Shown here: piece by piece, positions 13,435 to 21,924 of the stretch
Numbering within the stretch: the first letter of the stretch is position 1
How the letters are laid out: every line of letters begins with the position of its first letter
Source: Acidobacteriota bacterium
GTDB lineage: Bacteria; Acidobacteriota; Blastocatellia; Pyrinomonadales; Pyrinomonadaceae
Length of the DNA: 27,334 nucleotides
Direction of reading: 5' to 3'
Assembly (NCBI GenBank): GCA_023391155.1
Contig: JAEWBM010000098.1
Location: 1 to 27,334 of the forward strand
Notes under the pieces: generated by a model
The model's database searches: none
What the model was told of the DNA's origin: nothing
Seen by the model: the letters and a program-made list of their open reading frames with translations, nothing else
Made by a program: the position numbers and the translations under genes

Positions 13435-14465
13435 GAATAGTTGTCCGTGGCACGAACTGGATAGGGGACGCTGTAATGAGCGTCCCCGCTCTGCGCGAGC
13501 TGAAGCGCATCTTCCCGGATGCACATATTGCGCTTCACACCCGGACGTGGGCAAAAGGCATTTTTGAGTCGGCCGGCATTGTCGATGAGATACTGCCGTT
13601 CGAGGAGAGCGGCCGCGACCTGGGGACGATCTTTCGCGAAGCACGCCGGTTGAGGGAAGGCAATTTTGACCTCGCCGTTATATTTCCGAATTCGTTTCGA
13701 TCGGCCTCGATCGTTAAGCTCGCCGGCATTCCGAGGCGGTTCGGCTTTATCAAAGAGGGGCGTGGGATGCTTCTGACGGACGCAGTTCCTATTCCCGAAT
13801 GGAAGTCAGAACGCCACGAGGTCTTTTACTATTTGGCGCTGGTGGCGGAAGTCGAAAAGGAGATGCTCGGCACTGAAACGGTCCCTGTGGAGGTCTCGAT
13901 CGGCCTCGAAGTTTCGCAGCCCGATATCGAAAGCGCCGCAAAGCAATTCATGCCCGCTAAACGTCCGCTCATCGCTCTTGGGCCCGGGTCGACCAATTCG
14001 ATAGCGAAACGCTGGCCGGCGGACCGTTTTGCCGAGGTGAGCGATCACCTTCAACTCGAGACGGGCGGCGTCAGTGTGATACTCGGTGCGGCGGATGAGA
14101 GGGATGTCGCAGCCGATCTCATCGCTTCGGCCCACGGCGAGGTCATCGACCTGACGGGCAGGACGAGTTTATCGCAGGCGTCGGCGATCCTGGCGGCGTC
14201 TGACCTTTTTATTTCGAATGATATGGGACTCGCACATTTGGCGGCTGCTGTCGGGACGCCGACGCTCGTGATATTTGGGCCGACCGATCATGTAACGACG
14301 CGGCCGTTTGCGGAGCACGCCGCGGTGATCAGGGAAGATGTCGAGTGTTCGCCGTGTATGCTCCGCGAATGCCCGATCGACCACCGCTGTATGACGCTCG
14401 TGACCGTTGATCGCGTGTTTAAGGCCGCAATGGAAATGCTGAGAAAAGGACGGCCGACCTCATGA
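13431..14465 (+). CDS. waaF: Lipopolysaccharide heptosyltransferase II (GT9)
   Basis: The 344-residue protein matches ADP-heptose:LPS heptosyltransferases: the start RIVVRGTNWIGDAVMSVPAL, the acceptor-side FPNSFRSA and RRFGF segments, the nucleotide-site LGPGSTNSIAKRWP, the NDMGLAHLAAAVGTPTLVIFGPT loop, and the WaaF-type cysteine segment CSPCMLRECPIDHRCM. It adds heptose to the inner LPS core on the cytoplasmic face of the inner membrane. Length is normal. It overlaps both neighbours by 4 bp, so translation is coupled to the SDR gene before and gmhB after. Assignment to heptosyltransferase II rather than I rests on overall similarity and the cysteine segment. Confidence 0.9.
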   Translation: MRIVVRGTNWIGDAVMSVPALRELKRIFPDAHIALHTRTWAKGIFESAGIVDEILPFEESGRDLGTIFREARRLREGNFDLAVIFPNSFRSASIVKLAGIPRRFGFIKEGRGMLLTDAVPIPEWKSERHEVFYYLALVAEVEKEMLGTETVPVEVSIGLEVSQPDIESAAKQFMPAKRPLIALGPGSTNSIAKRWPADRFAEVSDHLQLETGGVSVILGAADERDVAADLIASAHGEVIDLTGRTSLSQASAILAASDLFISNDMGLAHLAAAVGTPTLVIFGPTDHVTTRPFAEHAAVIREDVECSPCMLRECPIDHRCMTLVTVDRVFKAAMEMLRKGRPTS

Positions 14466-15001
14466 GTGCTAAGCCAAGGCCAGCCGCATTTCTGGACCGC
14501 GACGGGACGCTCGTCGAAGAGGTCAACTATCTTTCACGTGTGGAGGACCTTCGCGTCTTTCCGTTTACGCTCGAGGCGTTAACGCTCCTGAAAGATGCCG
14601 GGTATTTAATAGTAGTTGTAACGAATCAATCCGGGATCGGCCGCGGAATTTATTCGGAAGAGGCGATGCACTCGATCCACCGGCAAATGGATATCGAACT
14701 TCCGGGGCTGATCGACGCCTACCATTTCTGTCCCCATTTGCCTGACGCGGGCTGCGCGTGCAGAAAACCGGGGACGGGTATGTTCGAGTCGGCGGACAGC
14801 AGGTTCGCGATAGACCGCTCGGTTTCGTGGATGGTGGGTGATAAGGTGCTCGATATCGAAGCGGGCGTAAATGCGGGGACACATTCGGCTCTGGTCAAGA
14901 CGGGTTACGGTGCATCTACCGCTAGAAAGATGGTTAACGCCCCGGATATTATTGGAGAGGACCTGCTCGACGTAGTGAAACAGATCGTCGCGAAGGCTTA
15001 A
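14462..15001 (+). CDS. gmhB: D-glycero-D-manno-heptose 1,7-bisphosphate 7-phosphatase
   Basis: The 179-residue HAD-superfamily phosphatase has the nucleophile motif FLDRDGTL (Asp12, Asp14), TNQSGIGRG (54-62), a zinc site Cys90-x-His92 ... Cys98-x-Cys100 followed by RKP, and the final acidic motif MVGDKVLDIEAG. These features define GmhB/HisB-N type phosphatases. GmhB removes the 7-phosphate on the way to ADP-heptose, which the neighbouring WaaF then uses. Operon position supports this over histidinol phosphatase. The stop overlaps the stop of the convergent histidine kinase gene by 4 bp. Confidence 0.9.
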   Translation: MSAKPRPAAFLDRDGTLVEEVNYLSRVEDLRVFPFTLEALTLLKDAGYLIVVVTNQSGIGRGIYSEEAMHSIHRQMDIELPGLIDAYHFCPHLPDAGCACRKPGTGMFESADSRFAIDRSVSWMVGDKVLDIEAGVNAGTHSALVKTGYGASTARKMVNAPDIIGEDLLDVVKQIVAKA

Positions 15002-16497
15002 TGGGCGCCGTTGGCGGCAAGCGGAAGCGTGACGGTAAAGGTCGCACCGCGGTCCTCGCCCCCGCTCGCGGCACGGACGCTGCCGCCGTGCATTTCGACG
15101 AGATTGCGAACGATGGCAAGCCCGAGGCCAAGGCCGCTTTTCTTACCCTCGGTCTTGGTGCCCTGACGAAACCGTTCAAATACATTCGGCAGCAGGTCCG
15201 GGCTTATCCCGGCTCCGTTGTCTGCAACCTCCACATCTATCGAACGTCCGTTCGGGATCAGCCTAACATCGACCCTGCCCCCTTCCGGAGTAAACTTTAC
15301 CGCATTGGTAAGCAGATTGGTGAACACCTGTCCCAGACGATTTACATCCCCCTCGACCATGTGCCGTTCGGCTCCCCCTATATCGTAGCTTAGGGCAATT
15401 CGTTTTTCGCTCGCCGCCGGCCGCAGGCTGTCGACCGAATCGCCGACGATATCGGCAAGCCGTACCGACTGCGATTCAAGATCGATCTTACCGGAGATCA
15501 TCCGTGCGACATCGAGCAGGTCTGAGATCAGGATATTCTGCGTCTCTGAACTGCGGATGATCGTCCGTAAGGCCTTGGATCTCTGCATCTCGTTGAGAGT
15601 TCCGTCATTTAGAAGCCGCGCCCATCCGAGGATGGAATTCAGCGGGGTGCGAAGCTCGTGAGAAACGGTCGCCATAAATTCGTCGCGAAGCCGATTCGCG
15701 ATCTCCGCCTCTTTCCGTGCCTCCTGCTCGCTCTGAAGCAGCTCCTCGCGTTCGGCCGCCGTCACGGCGAGGCTCTCGTTCACTTCCTTGAGCTCGCGGG
15801 TCCGCTCCTCCACCTTTGCCTCAAGCGTTCGGTTGGATTCGCGAAGTTCCAGCTCCGCGTTGGACCTTTGGCGAGCCTCGCGTAATACAAGGTAGTTCGC
15901 AACAAGCAGCGCGATGACGCCGGCGATGGTTGCCAGGATCAACGCCCAGGTGGCGCGGGCCTGGTCGCGTTCGAATTCGACGGTCCGGGCCTGCAAACGG
16001 GTAAACTCTGTCGATTTCATCGAATCGACGGCGGAACGCACCGCGTCAAGCCCGGCCTTTGTGTCGATCAGCGATGCCTCTTCGATCCCCGCTTCGTAGC
16101 CGCCCTGCTTACGCCGTTCGATCTTTGCCTCAGCGACCTGCCAGTATCCGGCGATGGCCGATTCCAACGTGCCGATCTGCTCCACATGAACGGGGGCGTT
16201 TGCCTCAAGGCCGCGCAGCCGAGCGATATCTTCATTGACCAGGCGCTTGGTCCGCTCAAACCGGTCGAGGTAGGTAGAGTTGCCTGAGACGACAAATCCG
16301 CGCTGCTCTGCCTCAGACGCGACCGTCCGCGCCAGGACGTCGTCGAGCGTCGCGACGACCTGTTGGGAATGCCGCAGCCGCTCGAGGGCCTGCTGAAGCG
16401 AATCGGTATTTTGATAAAATAACAGCCCGACGGCCGTGAGCATCAGGAACACGAAGAATAGAGTGATCGGCAATTTTCGTTCGAACGTTAACTTCAT
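14998..16497 (-). CDS. CHASE3-domain sensor histidine kinase
   Basis: The 499-residue kinase has a membrane helix at 10-27, a periplasmic CHASE3-like sensor (about 30-180, with the SEAEQRGFVVSGNSTYL stretch), a second helix at 184-205, a coiled coil (about 207-270), the HisKA box MATVSHELRTPLNSIL with His280, and a HATPase domain with N (NLLTNAVKFT), G1 (DNGAGI), F and G2 (GLGLGLAI) boxes. No response regulator is adjacent, so its partner is elsewhere. It follows the phosphomannose isomerase cupin by 42 bp on the same strand and may be cotranscribed with it. The stimulus is unknown. Confidence 0.92.
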   Translation of the reverse strand: MKLTFERKLPITLFFVFLMLTAVGLLFYQNTDSLQQALERLRHSQQVVATLDDVLARTVASEAEQRGFVVSGNSTYLDRFERTKRLVNEDIARLRGLEANAPVHVEQIGTLESAIAGYWQVAEAKIERRKQGGYEAGIEEASLIDTKAGLDAVRSAVDSMKSTEFTRLQARTVEFERDQARATWALILATIAGVIALLVANYLVLREARQRSNAELELRESNRTLEAKVEERTRELKEVNESLAVTAAEREELLQSEQEARKEAEIANRLRDEFMATVSHELRTPLNSILGWARLLNDGTLNEMQRSKALRTIIRSSETQNILISDLLDVARMISGKIDLESQSVRLADIVGDSVDSLRPAASEKRIALSYDIGGAERHMVEGDVNRLGQVFTNLLTNAVKFTPEGGRVDVRLIPNGRSIDVEVADNGAGISPDLLPNVFERFRQGTKTEGKKSGLGLGLAIVRNLVEMHGGSVRAASGGEDRGATFTVTLPLAANGAH

Positions 16498-16539
16498 TTT
16501 CGCAGAACGTACGCCGGCGGCGTCGGCGGCAAAGTTGAA

Positions 16540-16917
16540 CTATGCAGCCCGGCCAAAATCGTCTTCGAATCTTTCGATGTCGTCTTCACCGAAATAATCT
16601 CCGGTTTGTACCTCGATAAAGATTAGGGGGATGGAGTTTTCCGGGTTTTCGACCCGGTGGGCGGTACCGACGGGGATATCAACCGAGCTGCCCGTTTTGA
16701 CTAGGCTCTCGTTGCCGTTTAATGTTATTTTAGCGGTGCCGGCGACAATGAACCAGTGTTCCGACCGCCGTGCATGACGCTGATAACTTAGCCGTTTTCC
16801 CGGATAAACCACGAGCCGTTTAACCTTGAACGTCTCCGATTCATCAAGGATCATAAAGTTGCCCCACGGCCGTTCCTCAAAAAGCGAGGGATCCTCGGAT
16901 CTTTGGTAACTATCCAT
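16540..16917 (-). CDS. Cupin-type phosphomannose isomerase (type II), stand-alone
   Basis: The 125-residue single cupin matches the C-terminal isomerase domain of bifunctional mannose-1-phosphate guanylyltransferase/mannose-6-phosphate isomerase proteins: ERPWGNF, PGKRLSYQRHARRSEHW (metal ligands Gln46, His48, Glu53), IPVGTAHRVENP (His87), and FIEVQTGDYFGEDDI near the end. It probably interconverts mannose- and fructose-6-phosphate for GDP-mannose or exopolysaccharide supply. I chose the ATG at 16917; an upstream in-frame start would run into pilS on the other strand and adds residues with no cupin character. The guanylyltransferase half is absent here. Confidence 0.82.
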   Translation of the reverse strand: MDSYQRSEDPSLFEERPWGNFMILDESETFKVKRLVVYPGKRLSYQRHARRSEHWFIVAGTAKITLNGNESLVKTGSSVDIPVGTAHRVENPENSIPLIFIEVQTGDYFGEDDIERFEDDFGRAA

Positions 16918-16937
16918 ATCACTAACGTGGGCTCTTA

Positions 16938-18695
16938 ATGTCCAGTCTAAACGATAAGACCCATTCCGCCAACGAGCGGACGGCACGCATGACCAGGCGT
17001 CTTGTGATCGGCCGCCTGATCGCCGTCGTATTACTGTTTGCAATAAGTTGGCTGTGGTATGGGCAAACATTTGAGATTTCGGGCAGCCAGCTTCCGCGTG
17101 GCCCGCTGCTGGTGTTTTTGACGGCCCTATCCCTGACGGCAGTATATTTCCTGCTGCTCGTCATTGGCCGATTCATCGCATGGCAGGCAGCCATACAATT
17201 CGTTCTTGACGCCGCACTTATATCGTGGCTGGTTTACCTGACCGGCGGGCTCACATCGCCGTTCATCACGCTCTACATAGTTCTTATCGGCATCACCAGC
17301 CTGTTCCTCAAGCCGCTGGGGACCCTGCTGGTTTCCGTGACTGCGGTACTTCTATTTGTTCTGGCGAACGTGCTGCCTGCTCTTTATCTGATCGATGCAC
17401 CGGGCGGTGAGCGGACATTGAGCGAGCTGTTCCAGCGGCTGAGTTTCCATGTAGTCGCACTTTTGATCGTTGGGCTGCTTGCCGCTAGGCTTGCCGAGAG
17501 GCGAAGCTCGGGCGAAAAACTGGAAGAGACGGCTCGCAGCCTCGCCGACCTCCGGGCACTGCATGAAAGGATAGTCGAGTCGATCCGTTCGGGATTGATA
17601 ACCACGGACTTGAGCGGCTCGATATATACCGCGAACGCGGCCGCTTCCGAAATAACCGGCTTGACGGCCGATGATCTGCGGGGGCGATCGATCTTTTCGC
17701 TGTTCGGCGACATCAGTGAGGCGATAAGGCTCTCGGTTGAGGCGGGCGGTGCCGAAGAGCCCACGCCCCGTTTCGAGGCGGACCTAGTAACCCCAGACGG
17801 TTTCGCAGTACATATCGGCTATTCGGTCTCGCCGCTGTATTCAGAAACGAACGAGGCGAAGGGGCTTATAATCGCCTTTCAGGACCTGACCGAGATCCGC
17901 TCGATGGAAGAAAGCGTCCGGCGAACGGACCGGCTGGCGGCGGTCGGGCGTATCGGTGCGGGCCTGGCGCACGAGATCCGCAACCCGCTTGGTGCGATGA
18001 GAGGGGCGATACAGGTGCTGGAATCGACCACACCGCCCGATTCGATGCAGGCGGACCTGATGGGTATAATCCTGCGGGAATCGGACCGGCTGAACAGCAT
18101 CATCACAAACTTTCTCAGCTATGCCCGTCCAAAGGCCGGCAATTTTACTGAGACGGACGTCTGCGAGGCGATACGCGATACGCTCACCTTGCTCCGTCAC
18201 AGCCCGGACCTGAAACCCAAGCACAAGCTGATCGAGGAGATCCCGAACGAACCGGTCAAGATAATGGCCGACGTAACGCAGCTAAAGCAGATCTTTTGGA
18301 ACCTGGCCCGCAACGCGCTGGCCGCGATGCCCGATGGCGGCTCGCTGCGGATCACGCTCAACAAGCGGCCGAACAGGCGGGTGAAGATCGTTTTTGCCGA
18401 TACCGGGACCGGAATGACACCGGAACAGGTGGAACAGCTGTTTGAGCCTTTCGCGAATTCGACGACGGGCGGCACAGGCCTAGGCCTTTCGATCGTTTAC
18501 CAGATCATCCGCGACCATTCGGGAACGATAAACGTAACGAGCGCTGAAGGCGAGGGCACGACGATAACCGTCGAACTTCCGGTCGAAAAGGCGGCGGAAA
18601 AGCGGTCGGGCGGCGACGGTGAAAACGGGGATGATGCACTGCCGCTAGAGGCATATCTGAATGTCCGCGGACGCGAAAAAGAGATTTCCTCTTGA
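16938..18695 (+). CDS. pilS: PilS-like membrane sensor histidine kinase
   Basis: The 585-residue protein has six membrane helices in residues 22-185, a PAS domain (about 205-320), a HisKA box AGLAHEIRNPLGAM with His345, and a HATPase domain (NLARNALAAMPDGG, ADTGTGM, GGTGLGLSIV). This order is that of PilS, which senses pilin in the inner membrane and controls PilR. The next genes are a sigma-54 response regulator and a type IV pilin, which supports the name. The C-terminal tail after about residue 550 is charged and poorly structured. The start is uncertain: a second ATG at 16989 comes just before the first helix. The 20-bp gap to the divergent cupin gene is very short. Confidence 0.88.
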   Translation: MSSLNDKTHSANERTARMTRRLVIGRLIAVVLLFAISWLWYGQTFEISGSQLPRGPLLVFLTALSLTAVYFLLLVIGRFIAWQAAIQFVLDAALISWLVYLTGGLTSPFITLYIVLIGITSLFLKPLGTLLVSVTAVLLFVLANVLPALYLIDAPGGERTLSELFQRLSFHVVALLIVGLLAARLAERRSSGEKLEETARSLADLRALHERIVESIRSGLITTDLSGSIYTANAAASEITGLTADDLRGRSIFSLFGDISEAIRLSVEAGGAEEPTPRFEADLVTPDGFAVHIGYSVSPLYSETNEAKGLIIAFQDLTEIRSMEESVRRTDRLAAVGRIGAGLAHEIRNPLGAMRGAIQVLESTTPPDSMQADLMGIILRESDRLNSIITNFLSYARPKAGNFTETDVCEAIRDTLTLLRHSPDLKPKHKLIEEIPNEPVKIMADVTQLKQIFWNLARNALAAMPDGGSLRITLNKRPNRRVKIVFADTGTGMTPEQVEQLFEPFANSTTGGTGLGLSIVYQIIRDHSGTINVTSAEGEGTTITVELPVEKAAEKRSGGDGENGDDALPLEAYLNVRGREKEISS

Positions 18696-18728
18696 AACCC
18701 AAGGGCATTATCTGTGAAAATGATTTAG

Positions 18729-18757
18729 GCCGGTATCGCCGTTCACACTGTACCGGC
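18729..18757. promoter_or_regulatory. Inverted repeat between pilS and pilR
   Basis: GCCGGTA (18729-18735) and TACCGGC (18751-18757) are perfect inverted repeats 15 bp apart in the 97-bp gap before pilR. They could form an attenuating hairpin or a regulator site that separates pilR expression from pilS. Confidence 0.3.
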
Positions 18758-18792
18758 TCCCCCTTCTAAGTAAGTTCAACCCGCTCGTTAAG

Positions 18793-20187
18793 ATGGCAAA
18801 TTTATTAATCGTCGATGACGAACAAAGCTACCGACAGCTTCTAAGCCTGTTGTTCGAGGGCGAAGGCCAACGCGTCCGCACCGCCGGCAACGGCCGCGAG
18901 GCGGTGGAGGCCCTCAAACAGGAACCCGCTGACCTGATCATATCTGACGTAAAGATGCCGGACATGGACGGGATCGAGATGCTCCGCGTTGTAAGAGAGA
19001 CGATGCCCGACGTCGGCATTATCTTTATGACGGCGTTTGCCTCGGTCGAATCGGCTCGCGAGGCATTCAAACTCGGAGCAGACGATTTCATAACGAAACC
19101 CTTCGACGTCGAAGAGCTGAAGCTGATCGTTAAAAAGACCCTCGAAAAGCAGGAGCTGATCGATGAGAACCGCGCCTTTAAACGGGCCCAACGCGAAAGG
19201 GGCAGCATTAAGAACATTGTCGGAAGTTCGGCAAAGATGCAGGCTGTCTTTCAAATGATCGAGACCGTGTCCGAAGTACAATCGACGATCCTGATCACAG
19301 GTGAAAGCGGCACGGGTAAGGAATTGGTCGCCAGGGCCATACACGATCTGAGCCCGCGGGCCGAAAAGCCGTTCATCTCGATAAACTGCGGCGCTTTTAC
19401 AGAAACGCTGTTGGAATCGGAGCTGTTCGGCTATGTCAAGGGGGCATTCACCGGAGCAAACACCAATCGCAAGGGACTCTTTGAAGCGGCGAATAACGGG
19501 ACGATCTTTCTGGATGAGATCGGCGAGATGTCGCCGGCGATGCAGGTAAAGCTGCTGCGCGTTCTGCAGGAACGACGCGTAAGGCCGGTCGGAGCGCACG
19601 AGGAGTTATCCGTGGACGCTCGGGTGATCGCCGCTACCAATCGAGACCTGAAGGCGATGTCGCTGGACGGCTCTTTCCGCGAGGACCTCTTTTATCGCAT
19701 ATCCGTGATACCGATCGATCTTCCGCCGCTCCGTGAACGCAGCGAGGACATTCCCGACCTCGTGAATCATTTTGTGCAGAAATTTTGTGACCTGACGGGC
19801 CGCGATCTGACCATCTCACCGCGTGCGATGCACCTGCTTGAAAACTATATGTGGGGCGGGAATGTTCGCGAACTGGAGCACACGATCGAACGGGCGGTCG
19901 CACTCGAGCGGACCGAGGAGATACAGCCTGAGCGGCTGCCCGAGCACATCACGAACTATAATCCCGAACGCATCCGGGCGGAATTTGACCTCCCCGATGA
20001 CGGGCTCAATCTCTCTTCTCATCTCGAGAACCTCGAACGTACCTATGTGATCGAGGCACTACGAAAGACCTCCGGTAACCAGACCCGAGCGGCGGAACTG
20101 CTGCAGATGCAGGTCAGATCGCTAAGGCACCTGCTTGATAAACACAATATCCGAAGCCTGTCCGCACAAATGCGGAATGGAGATTAA
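18793..20187 (+). CDS. pilR: PilR-like sigma-54-dependent response regulator
   Basis: The 464-residue NtrC-family activator has a receiver domain (phosphoacceptor Asp52 in IISDVKMPDMDG, Lys102 in TKPFD), an AAA+ domain with Walker A GESGTGKE (170-177), the sigma-54-contacting GAFTGA loop (217-222), Walker B GTIFLDEIGEM and the GNVRELEH sensor region, and a Fis-type HTH at the C terminus (YVIEALRKTSGNQTRAAELL). Intact GAFTGA means it should activate sigma-54 promoters. It lies between pilS and pilA, and a sigma-54-type element precedes pilA, so pilin control is the likely role. No clear Shine-Dalgarno sequence precedes the ATG. Confidence 0.93.
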   Translation: MANLLIVDDEQSYRQLLSLLFEGEGQRVRTAGNGREAVEALKQEPADLIISDVKMPDMDGIEMLRVVRETMPDVGIIFMTAFASVESAREAFKLGADDFITKPFDVEELKLIVKKTLEKQELIDENRAFKRAQRERGSIKNIVGSSAKMQAVFQMIETVSEVQSTILITGESGTGKELVARAIHDLSPRAEKPFISINCGAFTETLLESELFGYVKGAFTGANTNRKGLFEAANNGTIFLDEIGEMSPAMQVKLLRVLQERRVRPVGAHEELSVDARVIAATNRDLKAMSLDGSFREDLFYRISVIPIDLPPLRERSEDIPDLVNHFVQKFCDLTGRDLTISPRAMHLLENYMWGGNVRELEHTIERAVALERTEEIQPERLPEHITNYNPERIRAEFDLPDDGLNLSSHLENLERTYVIEALRKTSGNQTRAAELLQMQVRSLRHLLDKHNIRSLSAQMRNGD

Positions 20188-20196
20188 GCGAAAACG

Positions 20197-20218
20197 GGGC
20201 CGGCAGCGATGCCGGCCT
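20197..20218 (+). terminator. Intrinsic terminator after pilR
   Basis: GCCGGCA (20199-20205) and TGCCGGC (20210-20216) form a perfect 7-bp stem, extended by G20198-C20217 and a G-T pair, around a GCGA tetraloop. CTTTT follows at 20223. The outer GCGAAAA and TTTTCGC could extend the pairing. It isolates pilA from pilSR transcription. Confidence 0.72.
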
Positions 20219-20230
20219 CATCCTTTTCGC

Positions 20231-20245
20231 TGACATTTTTTGTCA
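20231..20245. promoter_or_regulatory. TGACA-N5-TGTCA inverted repeat upstream of pilA
   Basis: TGACA (20231-20235) and TGTCA (20241-20245) flank five T residues, about 145 bp before the -24 element. TGTC cores are described in Pseudomonas PilR sites, so a PilR or other activator site is possible. Confidence 0.35.
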
Positions 20246-20286
20246 TCAGGCGATTACCACTTTGTGTGATTTAACAGCTCTGCGGC

Positions 20287-20314
20287 GGTTAAACTCGCTC
20301 GGTTAACCCTCGCT
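20287..20314 (+). repeat. Tandem direct repeat upstream of pilA, candidate activator site
   Basis: GGTTAAACTCGCT (20287-20299) is followed after one base by GGTTAACCCTCGCT (20301-20314). The pair lies 74-101 bp before the -24 element, where enhancer-binding proteins such as PilR usually bind. Paired, same-orientation repeats suit a dimeric or oligomeric activator. Confidence 0.45.
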
Positions 20315-20367
20315 GCTTCTACCGCCGATTCCCTCTAAACTAAACAAAATTAGACTGTTACGGCCTT

Positions 20368-20382
20368 TTGTGCGGTGCACAA
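20368..20382. promoter_or_regulatory. Inverted repeat next to the pilA -24 element
   Basis: TTGTGC (20368-20373) and GCACAA (20377-20382) are perfect inverted repeats around GGT, ending 5 bp before the sigma-54-type element. A protein bound here would touch the promoter; the role is unknown. Confidence 0.35.
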
Positions 20383-20387
20383 CAAGT

Positions 20388-20404
20388 TTGGCACGCCGCT
20401 TGTA
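20388..20404 (+). promoter_or_regulatory. Sigma-54-type promoter of pilA
   Basis: The site reads TTGGCAC-GCCGC-TTGTA, with a perfect -24 half and T for C at -12 compared with TGGCAC-N5-TTGC. The predicted start near 20415 gives a leader of about 55 nt. Its position between a PilR gene and a pilin gene is that of known PilR-dependent promoters. Confidence 0.72.
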
Positions 20405-20469
20405 TCATTAACGGCAAGCCTGGGGAGGCCGAAGACCCAAACCAAATTTTAGGAGATTGTGAATCAACA

Positions 20470-20985
20470 ATGAAAAATCAAAAAGGTTTCTCACTTATCG
20501 AACTTCTGATCGTCGTCGTGATCATCGGTATCATCGCAGCGATCGCTATCCCGAACCTGCTGGCCGCACGCCGCTCAGCTAATGAAGGTTCGGCCATTTC
20601 GAGCCTCCGCACGCTTCACGGCGCGCAGATGACATACAACGCAACGTCCGGCAACGGTGACTTTGCACCCGCGATGACCGACTTAGCAAACGTTTCGCTG
20701 ATCGATGCTGTGCTCGCAAGCGGCGAAAAGAGCAACTACGAGTTCACGGGCGAAGCGGTTCCCCGAACTACAGAGGTTCCGGCCACGTTTTGGTTCTCAG
20801 CCGTACCGACCTCTGGGAGCGGCCTTACGCAGACAGGAACACGTCGATTTGGTATTGACACGCCAGGTGTAATCGTGACAGATGCTACGGAAGCTAGTCT
20901 TGAAACGCACTTTGACGCGGCCGGCATCGAAGCTTGCCAGACCCCGACGGATCCTCCGGGACCTTGCGGACCGTTGGCTAACTAG
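20470..20985 (+). CDS. pilA: Type IV pilin, major pilin-like
   Basis: The 171-residue prepilin has a short leader MKNQKG cut before Phe7, then the methylated hydrophobic helix FSLIELLIVVVIIGIIAAIA with Glu5 of the mature protein, then NLLAARRSANEGSAISSLRTLHGAQMTY as in many type IVa pilins. The globular part ends with two cysteines in ACQTPTDPPGPC, which may close a C-terminal disulfide loop. It should be the fibre subunit for twitching, attachment or DNA uptake. The ATG at 20470 sets the normal short leader; the longer reading frame is not a plausible prepilin. AGGAG is 14 bases upstream, rather far. No pilB, pilC, pilT or pilD gene is nearby. Confidence 0.94.
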   Translation: MKNQKGFSLIELLIVVVIIGIIAAIAIPNLLAARRSANEGSAISSLRTLHGAQMTYNATSGNGDFAPAMTDLANVSLIDAVLASGEKSNYEFTGEAVPRTTEVPATFWFSAVPTSGSGLTQTGTRRFGIDTPGVIVTDATEASLETHFDAAGIEACQTPTDPPGPCGPLAN

Positions 20986-21012
20986 TCACACTTCTTGAGT
21001 ACTACCTACCGC

Positions 21013-21038
21013 CGGCGGGAAGCCCTAGCTTCCCGCCG
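21013..21038 (+). terminator. Intrinsic terminator after pilA
   Basis: CGGCGGGAAGC (21013-21023) and GCTTCCCGCCG (21028-21038) form a perfect 11-bp stem around CCTA, followed by CATTTGTTT. It separates pilA from the ABC transporter genes. Confidence 0.82.
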
Positions 21039-21121
21039 CATTTGTTTAAAGCACGCCCTCGGTTTGTGGTAAAATCAGTCTCGGCAATCCTGCCGATCCT
21101 TTCGATTCAGCCATAACCGTA

Positions 21122-21922
21122 ATGAGCAAAGCGTCCGGCCCCGGCGGCTCGATCAGCAACATTCTGACCATCGCCCGAAATACGTTTCGTGAGGCGGTGC
21201 GTGACCGCATTCTGTATAACCTGGTGCTGTTCGTACTTTTGCTGACGGGGTCGGCGATCGTGCTCGGGGAGCTGACGGATGGGCACGAGGCAAGGACGAT
21301 CATTAATATCGGGTTGAACGCGATGCTGCTTTTCGGGGCTTTCATCGCGATCTTTGTCGGCGTCGGCCTGGTCTGGAAAGAGATCGAGAAACGGACCGTT
21401 TACGCGATCTTTGCAAAGCCGGTCCGCCGGTCTGAGTTTGTGGTCGGAAAGTATCTCGGCCTGGTGCTTACCTTGCTCGTCAATGTGGCGATCATGGGCG
21501 CCGGGGTGAGCCTGGCACTGATCTACGTGGGCGGCGGGGCCCTTGCGGGAACGGTGTGGGGCAGCATTTACCTGATCTTTCTCGAATTAGCGATCTTGAC
21601 CGCAGTTGCAATTCTATTCTCTTCATTTTCGACACCGGCGCTTTCAGCACTTCTTACATTTCTTATATTTTTGATCGGGCACCTGAGTTCATCACTTCGC
21701 GAGTTGGCATCCGCCATGGAATCCACCGCGACCAAGCTGATATTCGACGGGATCTATTACGTGATGCCCAATCTTGCACTGTTCAGCTTTCGCACCGAGG
21801 CCGCAAACGGCCTGGTGCCAAACACGGAAATGATCATAGGCGGGACAGCTTACGCCGTTATCTATTCCGCGGTTCTGCTCGTAATAGCGATCGCTATCTT
21901 CAAACGTCGAAATTTCAAATAG
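21122..21922 (+). CDS. ABC-2 family transporter permease
   Basis: The 266-residue membrane protein has about six helices, the first after the cytoplasmic NTFREAVRDRILYN segment, with a WKEIEKRTVYAIFAKPVRRSEFVVGKYLG loop typical of ABC-2 permeases that export polysaccharide, drugs or lipids, or support copper or gliding systems. The matching ATPase is two genes downstream (22886), with a TPR protein between, and spacing of 2 bp and 1 bp makes one operon. The substrate is unknown. Preceding DNA holds only a weak -10 (TAAAAT, 21070-21075). Confidence 0.88.
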   Translation: MSKASGPGGSISNILTIARNTFREAVRDRILYNLVLFVLLLTGSAIVLGELTDGHEARTIINIGLNAMLLFGAFIAIFVGVGLVWKEIEKRTVYAIFAKPVRRSEFVVGKYLGLVLTLLVNVAIMGAGVSLALIYVGGGALAGTVWGSIYLIFLELAILTAVAILFSSFSTPALSALLTFLIFLIGHLSSSLRELASAMESTATKLIFDGIYYVMPNLALFSFRTEAANGLVPNTEMIIGGTAYAVIYSAVLLVIAIAIFKRRNFK

Positions 21923-21924
21923 AG

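Noticed and set aside
18841..19599. 252-residue minus-strand ORF inside pilR
   Set aside because: It is antisense to the receiver and AAA+ domains; no domain or start signals are seen.
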